A DNA stretch of 8,775 bases from an uncultured Collinsella sp. (GTDB lineage Bacteria > Actinomycetota > Coriobacteriia > Coriobacteriales > Coriobacteriaceae): NCBI GenBank assembly GCA_902494035.1, contig CABURV010000066.1, forward strand, positions 1 to 8,775, written 5' to 3'. The notes below the pieces were generated by a model, which searched no databases, was not told where the DNA came from, and saw nothing but the letters and a program-made list of their open reading frames with translations. Shown piece after piece: positions 6,285 to 8,775 of this stretch. The position numbers were made by a program, and so were the translations under genes. Numbering within the stretch: position 1 is the first letter of the stretch; each line of letters starts with the position of its first letter.

Positions 6285-6338
6285 CATCAGTATACCCCGT
6301 TTTGATGGCATACTGATGTTAAATAGCATCAGTATGCC
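6285..6338 (-). promoter_or_regulatory. Promoter/operator of the toxin-antitoxin operon
   Basis: A perfect inverted repeat GGCATACTGATG (6307-6318) / CATCAGTATGCC (6327-6338) with an 8-bp spacer, plus a third half-site CATCAGTATACC (6285-6296) that matches the others at 11 of 12 positions. The 12-mer therefore occurs three times in alternating orientation. On the minus strand the third site contains TATACT (6294-6289), placing a -10 about 31 nt before the antitoxin start. No good -35 is visible. Alternating half-sites fit cooperative binding by RelB-toxin complexes. Confidence 0.75.
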
Positions 6339-6368
6339 GTTCACATTACTATAACAACAGTCACAGCG

Positions 6369-6500
6369 CCCTACATCAGCCCGCTCAGGGCAATGTCAAC
6401 GGCCTCGTTGAGGTCGTCGGTAATGTGTACCAGATCCGGATCGAGCGGGCTGATCATACCGGCGCTCATCACCGGACCGTTAAGCCAGTCGAATAGGCCC
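6369..6500. repeat. Direct repeat, right copy (3' end of intact LOG gene)
   Basis: The right copy of the 132-bp repeat that starts at 2023. It is the last 130 bp of the intact LOG gene plus 2 bp beyond its stop. The downstream sequence differs from that of the left copy: here the toxin-antitoxin operator follows, there the degV terminator. Confidence 0.9.
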
Positions 6501-7129
6501 TGCCAGTACTCGCTGCCCACCAGCACGAGCGGCATGCGCTTGACCTTGTGCGTCTGCACCAGCGTGAGCACCTCGAACATCTCGTCGAGCGTGCCAAAAC
6601 CACCGGGAAACACGATGGCGCCCGAGCTGTATTTGACGAACATGGTCTTGCGCACAAAGAAGTAGCGAAAGTCCATACCGAGGTTCACGTATTTGTTGAG
6701 CCCCTGCTCGTGCGGCAATTCAATGCCCAAGCCAACTGACTTACCGTTGGCGCTCGCCGCTCCCCTGTTAGCCGCCTCCATAACGCCAGGGCCGCCACCG
6801 GTGATAACCGCCACGCCGCGCTGGGCAATCTTGCGACCGACCGTGCGCGCCGCCTTGTAGAGCGGATCGGTCTTGGGCGTGCGGGCGCTACCGAAGATGG
6901 TCACCGCAGGCCCAAGCTCGGCAAGCGCGCCAAAGCCATCGACAAACTCGGCTTGAATGCGCAGCACACGCCACGGGTCGGCGTGCAACCAATCGGTCGA
7001 CTCCTCGGGCGCCAGCAGGTTGGCGTAGGTGTTGTCCTTAGGAATCATGGGGCCGCGCATGACCACGGGACCGCGGCGGTACGTCTCGTCGTAGGCGGGC
7101 TCGCCCTCGACGTTCTCATTCTTAATCAT
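6371..7129 (-). CDS. LOG family protein (TIGR00730-type Rossmann fold)
   Basis: A 252-residue member of the LOG/YvdD-like family. Characterised members cleave nucleoside 5'-monophosphates to base plus ribose 5-phosphate, and plant LOG releases cytokinins; the bacterial substrate is often unknown. Diagnostic motifs are GSARTPK (80-86), GGGPGVMEAANRG (111-123), RKTMF (160-164) and the catalytic/phosphate-binding PGGFGTLDE (175-183). The ATG at 7129-7127 has AGGAG 5 nt upstream; the frame extends to 7201, but the added residues cross a terminator hairpin and look non-coding. The 3' end is duplicated at 2023-2154 and probably served as the island insertion site, which left this gene intact. A terminator ends only about 12 nt before the start, so the gene is not simply cotranscribed with tgt. 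No terminator is visible on its current downstream side. Confidence 0.9.
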   Translation of the reverse strand: MIKNENVEGEPAYDETYRRGPVVMRGPMIPKDNTYANLLAPEESTDWLHADPWRVLRIQAEFVDGFGALAELGPAVTIFGSARTPKTDPLYKAARTVGRKIAQRGVAVITGGGPGVMEAANRGAASANGKSVGLGIELPHEQGLNKYVNLGMDFRYFFVRKTMFVKYSSGAIVFPGGFGTLDEMFEVLTLVQTHKVKRMPLVLVGSEYWQGLFDWLNGPVMSAGMISPLDPDLVHITDDLNEAVDIALSGLM

Positions 7130-7143
7130 GGGTACTCCTATCG

Positions 7144-7193
7144 AGAAAAAGAAAAGCGGGCGGGGTCGACGCCATGCTTCAAACACCCGCCCG
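7144..7193 (-). terminator. Rho-independent terminator after tgt, just ahead of the LOG gene
   Basis: On the minus strand CGGGCGGG (7193-7186) pairs with CCCGCCCG (7164-7157), followed by CTTTTCTTTTTC. It lies about 150 nt after the tgt stop and ends about 12 nt before the LOG start, just upstream of its ribosome binding site. It would end tgt transcripts, or act as an attenuator of LOG if LOG is transcribed from further up. Confidence 0.75.
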
Positions 7194-7342
7194 AACATCA
7201 ACTATTCGGTATGGTACCCACGATGCGTTATTCGCTTGCAAGGCATCGGTCAGCGGTCGCGCAGCCGGCTTCAGCGAATGTGACGAGCGGCTGCCACTCA
7301 ACCTTTGCCGTTGCTCACGCTCTGCAAGCGTGTCTGTCGCCC
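7194..7342. other. tgt-LOG intergenic spacer, no gene recognised
   Basis: No supported reading frame. It contains a hairpin CACGCT-ctgca-AGCGTG (7316-7332) just after the tgt stop and an 8-bp inverted pair CGCTTGCA (7233-7240) / TGCAAGCG (7323-7330). A minus-strand TTGCAA with TACCAT 19 nt later is the only, weak, promoter candidate for the LOG gene. Nothing here matches a riboswitch that I recognise. Confidence 0.35.
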
Positions 7343-8482
<1,140 letters not shown>

Positions 8483-8519
8483 AAACTGGAACTCCTTGGT
8501 TGCGGTTCATACGCAAACC

Positions 8520-8525
8520 ATTATA
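8520..8525 (-). promoter_or_regulatory. Probable -10 box of the tgt promoter
   Basis: A perfect TATAAT on the minus strand, about 37 nt before the tgt ATG. The region 16-18 nt further upstream has no recognisable -35 (CGGTGC or similar), so the promoter may be weak or need an activator. Confidence 0.55.
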
Positions 8526-8775
8526 CGGGCAACCCGCAAGAAGCACCGACTCGACAGAAACTGGTGCAAAGGGGTCATAGTCGTTTAAGAACGTCCCCAA
8601 AGACTACATCTGGGATCATTTTCAACAGCCAAGGTAGCGCCGATGTTATGGCACAGACAGACACTATGACCCAATCCGAGGGCACTGAAAAGACAGGAGC
8701 CCCCGCTCGTGACCGCGGGTCGGGGCTGCGACAATGATGTTGAAGTGCCATAGGCGCAGCCGCGCCGCAACGAGG
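8526..8775. other. Region upstream of tgt, no gene recognised
   Basis: No coding frame here is convincing on either strand. It contains a 10-bp inverted repeat GGGTCATAGT (8572-8581) / ACTATGACCC (8663-8672) enclosing about 80 bp, a GC-rich hairpin at 8698-8727, and a perfect small hairpin GGCGC-agcc-GCGCC at 8753-8766 near the edge. An RNA gene is not excluded, but none is recognised. Confidence 0.35.
8688..8727 (-). terminator. Possible weak terminator upstream of tgt
   Basis: AGCCCC (8727-8722, minus) pairs with GGGGCT (8703-8698) around an inner CCCGC/GCGGG pairing, followed four bases later by TCTTTT. The T-tract is short. It may end a minus-strand gene lying beyond the window. Confidence 0.35.

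Larger units (their letters stand above)
2155..6368. mobile_element. Probable genomic island (primase-helicase gene plus toxin-antitoxin) between LOG 3'-end repeats
   Basis: This 4.2-kb block separates a remnant of the LOG 3' end from an intact LOG gene and is bracketed by 132-bp direct repeats of that 3' end. It contains one large primase-helicase gene, a toxin-antitoxin operon, a MITE-like inverted-repeat element and a short dispersed repeat. The large gene and its leader use AAA, GAA and ATT far more freely than degV, tgt or LOG, suggesting a foreign origin. No integrase, recombinase or transposase is encoded, so the block is not self-mobile as seen. It may have entered by single crossover of a circular molecule carrying a LOG 3' segment, or it may be a decayed site-specific element. 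Confidence 0.65.

Noticed and set aside
6503..6512. CAGTACTC in the LOG gene resembling the GAGTACTG core of the MITE-like ends
   Set aside because: Only 8-10 bp match, within coding sequence; likely chance.

Overview
The window reads as a chromosomal segment of a GC-rich Gram-positive actinobacterium, most likely a gut Coriobacteriia member close to Collinsella. This is inferred from GC-rich housekeeping genes, strong AGGAGG-type ribosome binding sites, and the general look of the M20, DegV, LOG and Tgt proteins. No rRNA, tRNA or CRISPR array is visible, so the placement is not proven.

Layout. Positions 1-840 (minus strand) hold the first 40 codons of a probable M20 dipeptidase and a complete HAD phosphatase. 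Divergent to them is a DegV fatty-acid-binding protein gene (997-1857, plus). After degV come a short dispersed repeat (R1), a strong Rho-independent terminator (1953-2018), and a 130-bp remnant of the 3' end of a LOG-family gene (2025-2154). The intact LOG gene lies 4.3 kb further on (6371-7129, minus), followed by tgt, tRNA-guanine transglycosylase (7343-8482, minus). Apart from the inserted block this is ordinary conserved chromosome.

The accessory part is the block 2155-6368, bounded on each side by a direct copy of the LOG 3' end (132 bp, 107 bp of it identical). The duplication is the signature of an insertion by crossover into the LOG 3' end, with the gene regenerated on one side. Inside are a 229-bp MITE-like inverted-repeat element starting about 10 bp after the LOG breakpoint, one large gene (2572-5583), a second copy of the short repeat (R2) that supplies that gene's stop codon, and a RelB/DinJ-YafQ type toxin-antitoxin pair (6258-5648, minus). 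No integrase or transposase is present. The large gene and its leader use more AT-rich codons than the flanking genes, consistent with acquisition.

The large gene encodes a 1003-residue protein with a Zn-finger-like cysteine cluster, an archaeo-eukaryotic primase (AEP) domain of the kind labelled TOTE conflict system, an SF2 helicase with all expected motifs, and a C-terminal phospholipase-D-like domain whose HxK pair is lost. It is the best candidate for a conflict or defence system here. The toxin-antitoxin pair next to it probably stabilises the island. It has a clear three-half-site operator, and a hairpin that buries the toxin ribosome binding site inside the antitoxin reading frame.
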